In this document: positions 1 to 13,700 of the stretch, in pieces | How positions within the stretch are numbered: the first letter of the stretch is position 1 | How the letters are laid out: each line of letters opens with the position of its first letter | Assembly (NCBI GenBank): GCA_023846275.1 | Contig: JAIUJO010000160.1 | Location: forward strand, 313,809-377,808 | DNA length: 64,000 bases | Source of the DNA: Vanilla planifolia | Taxonomy: Eukaryota > Streptophyta > Magnoliopsida > Asparagales > Orchidaceae | Direction: 5' to 3' | Notes under the pieces: generated by a model | Told to the model about the DNA's origin: nothing | Databases searched by the model: none | The model's input: the letters and a program-made list of their open reading frames with translations, nothing else | Position numbers and translations under genes: made by a program

Positions 1-3000
1 TAGGAGAAGTTGCATTCCAACACAATAAAATATCAATTTTAACATCCTCGACAATAAAAGCTTGATATATATTGAAGAGACTTGTAAGGCATGCCAAAAT
101 CTTATAAAATAAAATATTTAAAAATTTAAATTTAAGCATTCGTCAAAGTTGAGCTAATTGAGATGAGATTGGATTTATTATGAAAATGTAATATAAATTA
201 GCAATACTAATAATAAATTATTATTATAACATTGAAGAATATTTCTTAAATTTTAAATGAAAAAATAATAGCAAATTAATCTAAACAAATAAATTTCATG
301 AAAAGGGCACACTAGATGAATTTAGATTTAAATAACAACTTAACTAAATCTAAGTAAAGAATTTGAAAAATTTGGAGAAATTGAACAAGAAAATTGCTTT
401 CCATGATATTAAGTTTATTTTCTTGAATATCGTTGATCATCAAATGTGAAATAAATTGAATTATCTCATGAAAAAGTTAAAATTCAAATCATAATACTTA
501 AAACTATATGAATGAATGTGTAATTGGATAACGCTCATCATATGAGCCCAATGGCTTTCATTTAATCTCCATCAAATCTCATTTGAAATGACTACAATTT
601 ATGAAATAAAATATACATAAATAAGAATACATTAAAAAATTTATTATTAAGTAAATATATTTTAATGTTTAAAGGAGATAAATTGAAGTAATGTGATATA
701 AAAAATTAAAACAGTTGCAAAGGCCATATTACAAGAGAATTAGAGTTTCAATGTACATTACATTCTAAGGTGCTCAAGAGATCAAGTATACCATCATTGT
801 TATCAAATAAGGTACTTATAAAAGCAATGTAAAAGTCCCATTAGAAGAGATTTAGAATTACATAAACCAAACTGAAAGTGAAAGTTTGATGAGATAAGAT
901 AAATTGTATGGGTATGTTGTATGCCTAGCTTTTAAAAGGATTGAGTGAAACATCTACGATCATAAAATCTTGTATGAATTGAAATGCCTCTAAAAGTGTG
1001 TCAAAACCATAGAAAATCAAATATTATAAATTATTAAAATGAATATTTAATTGAATAGAGTTTTTCAAGTTGAGTCGAGTGACTTTGAGCGTTGTTTGAA
1101 ATTAACAAGAAATTTTGAAATATCTGAAATAGGTAATTAAAAAATAAAATTTTAATTCTAAGTAAATATGCAATAAAGCAAGAATTTGATATAAAGAAGT
1201 AATGTATTATCACATAATTTATGTAATAGAAATGCCACATGAGAGGAAAATTAAAGTTTTGTTACCATATAAGCAAATAATAGAAACAATTATCAAAAAA
1301 TGTGATAAAGTTCATAGTAAAGTTGCATTGAAAAACACTAAGGGGACTGAGTGTAATATCCTCGATCATCAATCCAAGTGTGACTTAAAATGACTTTTTA
1401 AAGCACATAAAAAATAGAAAATATTTTAAAAAATTATTAAAATATCTATTTAATAAGACGAAGCTCATCGAGATGCAACAAAATATCACTTTTGTCATAT
1501 CGATCGTACCTTGTGAAGAATTATTGCAAATTACAAAATTAAATAAGCACAAATAAAAATAAATAGAAATATAACATTACTTTTATATTAGAAAGAAATC
1601 TACTAAATCATAAATTTGTTAAATTAAATAAATAAAATATAAAAAATCAAAGAAATGTAGAGGTCATGTGGAAGGACATTTAGAGTAAAATAATAAAATA
1701 AACAAATTAAGGCAAACAAATTTAATAAAAGAGAAGTTGCACAAAGAAATCCTTTCCAAGATACTATGGAGTTCAATTACAACTTTGTAGATCATTATAT
1801 AACAAAATAAAGCTTTTGTGCAAAACCAAAAAAAATAAAAATATTTAAAATATGAAAAATATCTTTTAACATAATATTACTCATTGCATCGAGTTTATTG
1901 AAATTTATTTTTCCTACATTTTTCCTAAAATTGTACTATAAATTACCAAGTAAATATCCACAAAAATAAAAACTATTATTCTAGTGGTAAGAAAATATAT
2001 ATTGAAGCTTAAAAAAGTTAAACTAAAACAAAGTAATAAAACTAAGTTGACGACATGTGAAGGTAACATAATGGTGGATTTGGGTTTACACTGTAATGTC
2101 AACAAATGAAAGGAAAAAATTTAAGAAATGACAAATTGAAAAGGAAAGTGACCTTTTGAGAAAATAAACAGGCCCAAAGCAATTGTCTTGATCGTCAAAT
2201 TAAGTATAATTAAAACAATCCAGCAAAATATACCTAAAAAATAAAATATATCTAAATGTAAAAAAGAATATTTGATTATTTGTTGCCCTTTAAAATGAGT
2301 CAAACGATGTGTATTTTATCTCTATTAGACACCATTTGAAATTACTAAAAATTGTAGAAGTAAATAAATATGAGTAAAAACATGTTATTGTTTTAGTGTT
2401 AAGTATATATAAATCAAAAAATTAGATAAATTAAAACATTGTTATATGACTAAGTCAATGAGTTTTATAGGTTACATGTAAAGGGATTTAGAATAGCATA
2501 ACGACATAAGAAAATTAATGCAAAATGTTTTGAGAAAATGTTATAAATTGCATTAAAAACCTAACATTCCAAAATACTAAGATAATCAAATATATTATTC
2601 TAAATCATCAAGTTTGATATGAATCAAAATCTCTTGTAAGCTATGAAAAAAATCCTTAATAAAGAAAATATTTACAAACTTTAAATGAGTATTTAATTGG
2701 TTATTCTAATTGAAACAAGTCAAAGAATTTTTTCTATTTTTTAAATTAATAAAAGTTAACCAAATGAATATGCCTTAATTAAAGTTAATTATGATTTCAT
2801 TATTAGCTAATTATATAAAAAGTTAAAATGATAGAAACTAAAATAATGAATCTAACAAAATAAAAACTATGCAACGCTTAAAGGAGAGAGAGAGAGTAAT
2901 AGAGTAATATAACCGAAGATTAAGGGCAAAAAAATTAGTGAAATGAAAAGTTTTGTCAATGTTTTATTCAAAGAGAATATGAAGATCGAGTGTAGCATAC

Positions 3001-6000
3001 TAGATAATCAAGTTTGCTACAAAATAAGTTCTAACGTAAAACATGTTAAAATAATAGAAAATAAAATATTTAGGAATTTAAAATTTAATTTTTAATTATA
3101 TAAAGCTTTTAAAATGAGACCTATGACATTTTTTTTATCTATGTTAAACCTCGTTGGGAATACTCGAATTACAAAAGTACTTAAAAAAGAAGAAACAATA
3201 AATTATTTCAAAAATAAGAAAATACACATTTTAGCTAAAATAAGATAAATTCGAACAATATAATATAACAAAATTAATAGATGTATAAGTCACACAAGAA
3301 TACAATTTTAGTTTCATAGAAATATGACAAAATCAAAACATAATGTATGTATCAAAATATCATATAAAGCATGAAAAATCTCAAGAAGAATAATTAAAAT
3401 ATGAAAATGAATATTTAAATTGATATAACTTACTAGGATGACTCTTATGAAGTTTCATTAGTCTTCAATTGACCATATTTGGAATTGCTAGAAATTACCA
3501 AAGTAATTATATTTTAACATTAAGTAAATATACAATAGTGTTATAGTTTGGTAAATTGGAAGAATGTAATAAACCAAATTGAACCAATGTGAAGGTTAGA
3601 TGTGAAATGAATTAGAGTTACAAAAAGATATAATAAAATCAAAGAAAACATTTGAAGGAATATTATAAATTATGTGTGAAACTTATCCTCCGTGAGATTA
3701 AGGATATCGACTATAACAATTTAAATTATCATTTTAGGCCTGAAATAAAATGCCTCATAAATCAAACCAAAACTCAGAAAAAAAAAACATGAAAAATGTT
3801 TAACGATTATCTAATATGATAAAACTCATTGAGATGAGAACAATCATGTACGTTTCATCTTAATTAGACTTAGCTTGGAATTATAACAAATTATTAAATT
3901 AAATAAGCACATACAATAACAAAATTTCACTTTTATATTAAGCAATATATTTTAATATTGGAATAATATGAATTGAAGCAATGTAATAAAATTTAATTAG
4001 TACAATATAAAGGTCACATAATAGTAGATTTAGAGTTATACAAAAAAATAACCTAATAAATGAAAAAATATAATAAATAATATAATTTTTAAGTAGTGTT
4101 ACACCCAAAAATATTAAGGAGATTAAGCACAATAGAATATATCTATAAATGAAGTAGAAATTAAAATATCTTGTAAAGCATGCTAAAATAATACGAAATG
4201 GACTATTCAAAAACTAGTTAAGAATTTATTTAATTGGTTATAACTAATTGAGATGAGTTCAATGACATTTCTTTCGTCTCCATTAGATCTCATTTGAAAT
4301 TTCTATGTATTAGAAAGTGCATAAAAATAAACAACAGTATATACATATTTTAATGTTAGGTAGATATATGATAAAATTGAAATTACATAAATTTAAGTGA
4401 TATAAATATGCAAATGAATGCATTATATATGTCACATAATAAAACATTTAGAGTTATATAGTAAAATAACAAATTAAAAGTTGAAGTCCTCAACAAGTGA
4501 GATAAATAAGTAGAAATGTTATATTCAAAGACAATAACAAATTGATAGTAACATGCTAAATCATAAAATTAGCTTCAAATCAAAATGCCTTGCAAAACAT
4601 AAGTAAAACATTAGGAAAAAAATTTAAAACAAATATAAAAATAAATTTTAAATAGATACAACTCATTAAGATAAGTCCACAAATTATTTGTTTTCATTTT
4701 GATTGAACCTCATTTGGAATTAAAAGGAAATACTAAATTAAACTTGAATAAGATTAAGTTATTAAATTAAGCTTAGGCACTTATAAATTACAAATGAAAT
4801 AAAGTAAGTTATTGGAATATAATGGAATGAGATACAAGCAACATAAATGTTATAAGCTAAGAGAATTAGAGTAAAATAATATAACGAAACAAATTTAAAG
4901 AAAGAGCAAAAAAATACAGACTTGTGTTATTCAAAGATACTAAAGGGATTGATGGTAAAATTCATGATCATCAAATAATATTTGAACTAAAATGCCACAT
5001 AAAACATGTAAAAATAATATAAATTAAATATTTAATAATATAAAATTAAATTTTTAATTTTATAGAGCTAGTCAAGACAAGTCCACAGACAATTGTTCCA
5101 TCCTCAACACACTTTAAAATTACAATGAATTATCAAAAGTAATTAAAGATATTAAAACTAAATTATTATTTCAATATTACTTAATTATATTAAAGATGAA
5201 ATGATACAAGTTGAGGTAATGTAATATAGCAAAATATGAACATTTTAAAGTCCCACATTAACATACTTATGAATTGAAAAGCTTTATAAAGGATGAAAAA
5301 AATTTAAAAAGAAATTCACATAAATAATAAATTTTTTTATTGATTAGAACATATCAAGATAAGTTCCATATATAGAATCAACATCATTTTAAATTACAAT
5401 TATTCATAAGATAAAAAGAAAAAATAATAATAAATTATTATTTTATATTTAGAAGGTATATGAGAAAGCTGGACTAAGATAAATTTAATTAATATTATAT
5501 AACAAAATGACAATATTATAAAGTTCTTATGCATGGAAATTTGAAGTTTCCTACAAATATAACCATGTCAAAGAAAAATATTTCAACAAATGAGATAAAT
5601 TTTACGGGAAAGTTGTATTATAAGATATTAAGAAGATTGAGTGTAAATTCGTAATGATCCAATCAGATGCAAATAAAAATGATTCATAAATTAAGAAATT
5701 TTAATTAGATAAAGCATCTTGTGATGCATCCAGCAACATTTGTTTCTTATTTATTAGATCTCCTTTTTCATTTTTTACTAATTAAAAAATTAAGTAACCC
5801 TAAATAATAAGAACCATTTTTTGTAATATTAAAAAAGCAAATGTTAGAGCTAAAATGACATGAAATAAAAACTTTTAGTATAAAAAAAATAATATATTGT
5901 AATGGTGACATGAGATGAGATTTAGAGTTTGGTAGTGAAATAAACAAATGAAAGCTTAAAATTTGACAAAATTTGATAAATTACATAATATTAATCCATT

Positions 6001-6900
6001 CCAAGATACAAAAATTATTAAGTGACACATTCATTATGAAATAATGTAAGAATCAAAATTTACCATAAAGAAGGCCAATACTTCAGAAAATAAAAAAAAT
6101 CCTATAAATATTAAATGGAGTGTTTAATTTGATAAAGCTGATATAAGGACTTCACCTATGGTAGTTTTGCATCAAGACGGACCTCATTTGGAATTACTTC
6201 AATTTACTAAAGTAATTAAATATATATAATAACAAATGATTTTTTCAATGCTAAGAAAATATATATATATTAGAGTTTCATTAAAATATAACAAATTTAA
6301 AGTAAAAAGTTTGAAGAAAAAGGTAAATTGTATAAGAAAACTATATTCCATGATTGTGAGAAAATCGAGTTTATCTTTCTCAATTATAAGAGTAGACAAA
6401 AAATAGCTCATAAGTCATGATTAAACAAATAGTATAAAATAATTACAAATTAAAAGAATAATATTTAATTTGATAGATCTTGGAAAGTTGAGTCCATCGA
6501 CATTGAATTCTTCTCGATCAAACCTCATTTAGAACATTAAGTAATCTAAAAATAAGATAAGAACAAAAAAAATATTTTCAATAATTAGCAAATATATATT
6601 AAAAAGAAAATAACATAATTGAGGAAAAATATTATATACAAATCAAAGCAATGCTAATATCACCAGGGAGGAGATTTAGAGTTACCTCGCAATATAATCA
6701 AATCAAAATGAATAATTTAAATAAATGTGATAAAAAGTAATGTTCATTCAAAAATACTAAGAAGATTGGGTTAAACATCTTTTATTGAAAAACATTCCAC
6801 AAAATAAAATTTCCTATTATGCATGCAAAATTAATATAAAATGAAATATTTAAAAAATATTTAAAAAATATTTAAAAAAAATTTAATTGAAAATTTCCCT
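1..6900 (+). repeat. Diverged ~420-base satellite, orientation A, block 1
   Basis: This is a head-to-tail array of an AT-rich monomer. The best landmark is a degenerate core resembling GAGCTCATCGAGATGAGT followed by CCAATGACATTT. It recurs near 151, 535, 1060, 1462, 1880, 2295, 2701, 3103, 3421, 3825, 4240, 4661, 5066, 5349, 5712, 6137 and 6478. Most intervals are 400-430 bases. Shorter ones (about 280-365) look like internal deletions, and 535-1060 looks like an insertion. Other ordered landmarks in each unit are CATTTGGAATTACTATGAAT, AATATTAAGTAAATATATAT, GATAAATTGAAGTAATGTAA, GAGATTTAGAGTTACA, GTTGCATTCCAAGATACTAA and GAGTGTAACATCCTCGATCA. Neighbouring units are clearly related but heavily diverged, so the array is old. 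Short reading frames here are chance openings and do not share a conserved protein. Confidence 0.9.
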
Positions 6901-6940
6901 AGAAGTTTACAAGTCTTAAAACTTGTCATTCGAGCACTAC
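6901..6940. other. Spacer at fold-back junction 1 (A to B)
   Basis: Orientation A runs out at ATTTAATTG (6881-6889) and orientation B begins at CCAATTGA (from 6940). In the consensus these are the same monomer position read on opposite strands. Between them lie about 45 bases without satellite similarity. They include a small inverted repeat, ACAAGT at 6909-6914 and ACTTGT at 6921-6926. The 12-base direct repeat AATTGAAAATTT occurs on both sides, at 6885-6896 and 6942-6953. Confidence 0.65.
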
Positions 6941-9900
6941 CAATTGAAAATTTTTTGTTAACTTTTTTTTTTCATATTTTTCTTATTATTTTGGTATTCT
7001 TTATGAGTCACTTTCTTTCAGACATACTTTTATGGTCCAGGATGCGTCGCACTATCTCGTTCGTATTTTGAAATGCAACTTTCCAATATATTTTATCTCA
7101 TTTCATGAAATGTTTTTGTTTGATTTGTTTATCTTATCTAATAACACAAAATTTATTAAAATGTAACTTCAAATTTTTTTAATTTTTTATTTTGCATTCC
7201 CAAAGTTTATCTCATATTACCTTCAATATACCGTTACAAAATATTAAAATAATAATAATGTAATTTATGTTTATTTAATTGGGCTATTTTTTGTAATAGA
7301 AAAAAGGTTAGGTTAATATGAAATATATGCCATTAGTCTCATTTGGAGAAGATCTATGTAATTAGTTATTGATTTTTAATATTTCTTACAATTTTTTTAA
7401 ATTTTGTTTCACTTCATCTCCTGTTATCATTGAAAGGAACATTTCTTCATAAATTCCCTACCTTTCTCAAACTTTTCACTTAAATGTCGATATATTACTC
7501 TATAGCTCCAAATTCTTGTATCCTATGTGTTTTACCTTATTTTGAATTGGTTATATAAAATTTATTTAATTTACCATATTTTAGCTTCATTATTTATTTA
7601 ATGGATACTATCATAATAATTAATAATTATTTATTCTGATTCCAATTAGTAATGCAAAGTAATTCCAAACAATGTCCGATCAAGGGAAAACTAACTTTTT
7701 TAGGCTTGTGTTTAATACCTCTATCGAATATAATACTTATTTTTTAAATATTACAATTTTATTTTTTAGGATAATTTGTTGACCAAAGATATTAGATTTA
7801 ATCCCCTTAGAACAAAACTTTCTAGGATAATTCATCAAATTTCTTAAACATTTTAACTTTTATTAGATTATATTGCTACGAAATTTTAATTTTCCATTAT
7901 TTTAATCTTTACATCTATTTGATTTAGTTATATTATATTTTTAAAATGTATCATATTTTTGTTTTTATACATAATGAGTTAATTTTAATATAAATTTTTT
8001 TTATTATTTATGCTTATTTAATGTTCTTATTCATTATAATTTTAAAATATGTTTGATTGAGACAACAAAATGTCATTTGACTCATCATCATCAGATCAAT
8101 CTAGTTAAATATATTTTTAATATTTTTAGATATTTTATTTCTTATGGATTTGGCATGCTTTTTAAGACATGATTTGACAATCAAAGATATTGCACTCAAT
8201 CTCCTTAGTGTCTTTCAATTTTATGTTTTACCACATTTTATATTATTTTTTAAATATTTTCTTTGATTTGGTTATATTATTATGATGTTCTACAACTGCT
8301 CTTGTATGGCCTTTACATTATTTCAATATTGTTATATGAAAATGATATTCATTTCTGACTTTGATTTGGTGACATTTTTTTGAATTTATGTCATCTCAGC
8401 CACAATATGCACTTTAATAATAACAAAAAATAGTTATTAATTATTTAAGCCAATTTATTTTTCTTATCATCTAATCCAAAATGAGGTCTCATCAAGATGA
8501 AACAAATGTCATTGGACTTATCTAAATGAGGTCAATCCAATTAAATCATAAGTTTTATTTTTTAATTATTTCAACTTTCTGGGTTTTCACATGATTTATG
8601 AATCATTCTAATTTCTTTTTATTTTGTAATATATTTACATTAAAAAAAAAATAAATTGTTACATTTTTTGTTATTTAATTTTTGTAATTCTTATTACATC
8701 CATACTATGTCTAATAGAGACAGAACCAATGTTATTGGAATCTTCTCAATTGGTTATCTCCAAAAAATATTAATTTCTATAATTTAAATTGTTCATTTTC
8801 TAACGTTTTGGCATGCTTTATAAGCCATCTTGAATTGCGCTTAGCTTAGTGATCCACATTGTTCCACCTGATCTCATCAGTATAAAGGAATGTAATTTTC
8901 CTACATAATTTATCTCATTTGGTTATAGTTTATTCCTTGATTTGGTGATATTAATAAGAATCTCTAATTCTTCTCTCTTTTTAGCTTTACAATGTTTCAT
9001 TTGTTTCTGTTAATTCTCTTCAATGTATCATAATTTAGCTTCATTATTTGTTAACTAAATGTTAAAAAAACAAGTTATTATTTATATTTATTTAAATTAA
9101 TATTTTACTGTAATTCCAATTGAAGTTGGATTAATGAAAAATATACTTCATTGACTCATCTTGATGAGCACTGTTTTATTAAGTAATCACTTTTATTATT
9201 TTAAATATTTTAATTTTAATGTTTTTTGCATATTTTATGTGATGTTTTGACTATTACATCTTTGACTACTGAGGACGTTACACACAATCACCTTAGTTCT
9301 TTGGATTGCAACTTTTCCAATAAAATTTATCTCATTTATTTAAATTTTCATCTTTTATTTGTTTTTTTAAAATGAAACACAAATTATCCTCTTGTGTAAT
9401 ATTTCCATCACTTTTATTTGATTGGAACAAATTATTTCAATTTATCACATTTGAAATTTAATATATACTTGTTTAATATTAAAATAATAGCTTATTTTTC
9501 CAATTTATAAAAGCAATTCATAATAATTCAAATAAGGTTTGAACCAAATGAAATAAATATTCTTGGTCCTATCTCAATGTGCTTCATATATTTAAATAAT
9601 AATTGTTAAACAATTATATATTTAATTTCCTCAGGTTTTAGCATACTTTACATGATAATTTTATTCATACTTGATTAGATGATCAGGGATGTTACACTCA
9701 ATTTTTTAAATATCTTAGAATCTAACTTTCCTATATAATTTAATTTATTTTTTCAGAATTCTTTTTTTAATTTTTTGATATTATTATGAGAATAAAAGTC
9801 TTCTTTCCTATTGCATTCTTATTATTATGATTATATTATATTACATTATTTTAAACTATCTAATTTGAACTTTAATATGTATTTAACAAAAAATTAAAAT

Positions 9901-10640
9901 AATAATTTTTTATTATTTGTTCTTCTTTACTTTAATAATTTGCAATAACTCAAAACAACATTTGATTAATAAGAAATGAATGTTATTGGACTCACCTCAA
10001 TGAAACAAACTTTATTGGACTAATATTAACTAGCTCTTGCTATTAAAAATCTATTCATATTTTTTAAGATATTTTTATTTTAAATGCTCTAGAGGACTTT
10101 AAAAGGTATTTTGATTTGTACATGATTTGATAATTGATGATGTCAGAGTATGAACCCTTAGTATCTTGTAATGAACCTTTCTTATATAATTTATTTGATT
10201 TGTAAAAAAAAAATTCTTTTATTTTTTATCTTATTATGATAGTGTAATTCTCCTCTATTGTGACCTTTATACTACTTTCAATTTAATATATTATAATACT
10301 TTGATTTATATTATTTTAATTTTAGTATATATTTACTTAATAATAAAAATGTAATTCTTTATTTTTTCCTTTTTTACTTTTTTGGTTTTATGAATTCAAA
10401 TTATTGTTTGATCAAGATGAAACTAAAAGCTTTTCACTCACCTTTATAACCTCTATCTAATAAAATTTTCATTTATATATTTTTTATTTTTTTAATTATT
10501 TTGGCATGTTTTACAAAATATTTTTATTGATAACATAATTAACTATCTGGAATGTTACACTTAAACTCATTAGGTTCTTTGGATGCAATATTTCTATAAA
10601 ATTTATACCTTTTCTTAAAATTTTCATATCGATATCATCA
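6941..10640 (-). repeat. Satellite, orientation B, block 1
   Basis: This is the same monomer as in block 1, read on the other strand. Landmarks on the plus strand are GATGTTACACTCAATCTCCT, CTTGGAATGCAACTTTCC, AATTTATCTCATTTCTTCAA, TTTGATTTGGTTATATTA, TAATTCCAAATGAGGTC and GGACTCATCTCAATGAGCTC. The last core recurs in degenerate form near 8085, 8520, 8742, 9155, 9578, 9985 and 10435, mostly 400-450 bases apart. The first 1 kb is the most decayed part. No coding sequence is seen. Confidence 0.88.
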
Positions 10641-10714
10641 TAATGTATGCAACTTCATATATCTTTTTAATTTGCATCTAGCATGCTTTTATTTAATAAG
10701 GGGAGGGTTGATAA
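10641..10714. other. Spacer at fold-back junction 2 (B to A)
   Basis: Orientation B stops just after the segment matching TTTCTTCAAATGTTT (about 10610-10630). Orientation A starts near 10715 at the segment matching AAACATTTGAAGAAATGAG. These are the same monomer position on opposite strands, so the join is mirror-symmetric with roughly 75-85 bases between the arms. The spacer holds GGGGAGGG at 10699-10706, unusually G-rich for this window. Part of it may be decayed satellite. Confidence 0.55.
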
Positions 10715-13700
10715 AAAGTAGAAGCTTTTAAGAAATCAGATAAGTTATATGGCTAAGCTACATTCTAAGATAATATGGAGTACTAATGTAGCACTATCAT
10801 TTTAAAATACTATAAGAATCTAAATATCTCATTAAAATGAATATTAAGCAAAACATTACTATGAATAAATGAAACAAATAATTGTAAACAATAATCAAAT
10901 ATTATTTTCATATTAAGCGTATATATATTAAAGTTAAAATTAGTTAAATTTAAGAAATATAACATAACCAACTCAAAATGATTTAAAGTAAAATAAGAGA
11001 AGATTTAGAATTACATTATAATATAGCTAAATCAATACAAAAATATTGAAAAAATAAGATAAATTACATAAAAATAATGCATTCCAAGATAGTGATGAGA
11101 ATTGGTGTATCATCCTTGATCATCAAATTTTGTACAAATAAAAATGCTTTAAAAAGTGTGCCAAAACAATAAAAAATAAATAAATAAAAATATTATTAAA
11201 ATAAATATTTAATTGTTAGTGTCTATTGAGAAGAGTATAATGACTTTTCTTTCTTCTTCGTCAAACTTCATTAGTAGTTGTTATGAATTACAAAATTAAA
11301 TAAATACAAATAATGATAAATATTGTTTTAATATTAATAAGATATTTATAAAAGTTAAATTAAGATAAATTGAAGTAATGTAACATAACCAAATCAAACT
11401 AATGTAATGCATATGAAAAGATTTGAAGCTACAACATAATATAACAAAATCAAAGAAAACAATTTGAAGAAATAAGATGAATAATATGAGAAAATTGCAT
11501 TCATAGGTATTAAATAGATCAAGTGTAACCTTCTTAATTGTCAAATTAAGTATGAATTATAATGTCTCATAAACTACTCCAAAACCAAGAAAATAAAGTA
11601 TTAGAAATATTAAAATAAAAATTAATTAGGAAGAGCTCTTTGGCCAAGTCCAATGAAGTTTATTGCCCCCATAAGGATTTATTTGGAATTACTATGAATT
11701 GTGCTTGTAAATATTGGTAAATAATAAGAAATATTATTTCAATATTAAGTAAATATATATTAAACTTGGAATTAGAGAAATTGAAGAATTATAATATAAC
11801 TAAATAAAAGGGATGCAGAGTTCACCAATAAGGTGAATTAGGGTTTTGATATACTTTATTTCAAATTATGGTGTAATGTGAAAAGATAGATAACATTACC
11901 AAAAAATTTCATTCAAAGGTAATAAGGAGATCAAAGGTAAGATCCTCAAAAGTCAAATAAGGTATGAATTGAAAATACTCAGAATTTATGATAAAACCAT
12001 AGAAAATAAGACATTTAAAATATAATATTTAATTTTATTAAGCATGTAGAGATGATTATAATGACATTAAATTTATGTCAAAGTGATTTAATGGACACAT
12101 GAGATGAGATATGGAGTTACAATATAATATAGAAAATTTAAAGAAAAAAGTTAAAAAATTAGATAAATTACATAAAAAGTTTACATTCCAAGATAGTTAG
12201 GAGATTTGGTGCAACATTCTTGATATCAAATTAGGTTCAAATGAAAATACCTTCTAAAGCACACAAAAGTATTAAAAAATTAAAAAATTTAAAATATTAA
12301 AATAATTATTTAATTTTTAGCGACCATCGAGATTAGTCCAATGATATTTCTTACTTTTCCATAAATTTTATTTAATTACTATGAATTTAAAAAAATCAAT
12401 AAACATAAATAATAATAAATTTTTATTTTAATATTAAGTTGATATTTATTAAAATTAAAAAAAAAGATAAATTTATACAATATAATATAACAAAATCAAA
12501 GGATGTAACACATATGAGAAGATTTAGAATTATAGAGTAATATAACAAAATCAAATAAGAATATTTGAAGAAATATGCATAGTACAAAGAGAACATTACA
12601 TTCCACGCTAATAAAAAGATTAATTATAACTTGTTTAATTAGGAAAAATCAAAATATCTCATAAAGTATGCAAATAAAATAGAAACTAAAGTACTTAATC
12701 TATCTCATAAAGTTGTCTTAATCTATCTTATCTAGAATTGCCATGAATTACCCTCGTGAATATGTATAAATAATTATATCTTATTTTTTTAACATTAACT
12801 AAATATATATTAAACTAGAAATGCGATAAATTTAGGAATTATAATACAACTAAATAAAAGGGTTGCACAGTTTACAAAAGAAGAGATTAAAGCTTGAAGA
12901 AACTTCATTTGGAGTTGCTATGAAATTTGAAGAAAAACATAAATTGCATAGGAAAATTTCATTCCAATCTAGTAAGTAAATCAAAGGTAAGATCCTTGAG
13001 TGTTAAATTAGCTATGATTTAAAAAGGCTCATAATGTATTTCAAAAAAATAGAAAATAACTCGTTCATAATTACTTCAATTAAATATGCTAGCAAACAAA
13101 ATAAATACAAAATTTTTGTTTAAATATTACGCAAACTTACATTAAACTGATATGAGATAAATTAAATAAAAGAAATTTGATGAAATCAAAGTGATATAAT
13201 GGTCAAATGTTAGAAGATTTTGAGTTACAAAGTAAGAAAACCCAATTGAAGCAAACAATTAAAGAAATTAGGGAAATATATGATAAAGTTGCAAACTAAG
13301 TTTTTAAAATGATCTAGAAGAACATTCTTATAAAATTTTCTGATTTGAAAGCATTATAAAATAATAAAAGAAAGTAAAGATTTGTTTGAATAGAACTCGA
13401 TGAGATGAGTCTAACAATGTTTCTTTACGTGTCGATCGAATCATGTTTTTATTAGTATGAACTACAACAACAAATAAGCATAAACTATAATAATAAATTT
13501 GTTTTATTATATATTTATATGTTATATCTAAATTGAGATAAATCTATTTAGTATAATTAATGAAATCAAAGTGATGTAATGGTGGCATGAGAGAAAAACA
13601 TTTAGAGTTACATAGAATGACAAGAAAATCAAACTAATAAACTAAAAAAAATAGAAAAAGTATAGCGGAAAGTTATACTCCATGAACAAGAATAGTGTCC

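Noticed and set aside
3938-4210. 90-codon hydrophobic opening on the minus strand
   Set aside because: It looks like a membrane protein only because AT-rich satellite read in this direction gives Phe, Ile, Leu and Tyr codons.
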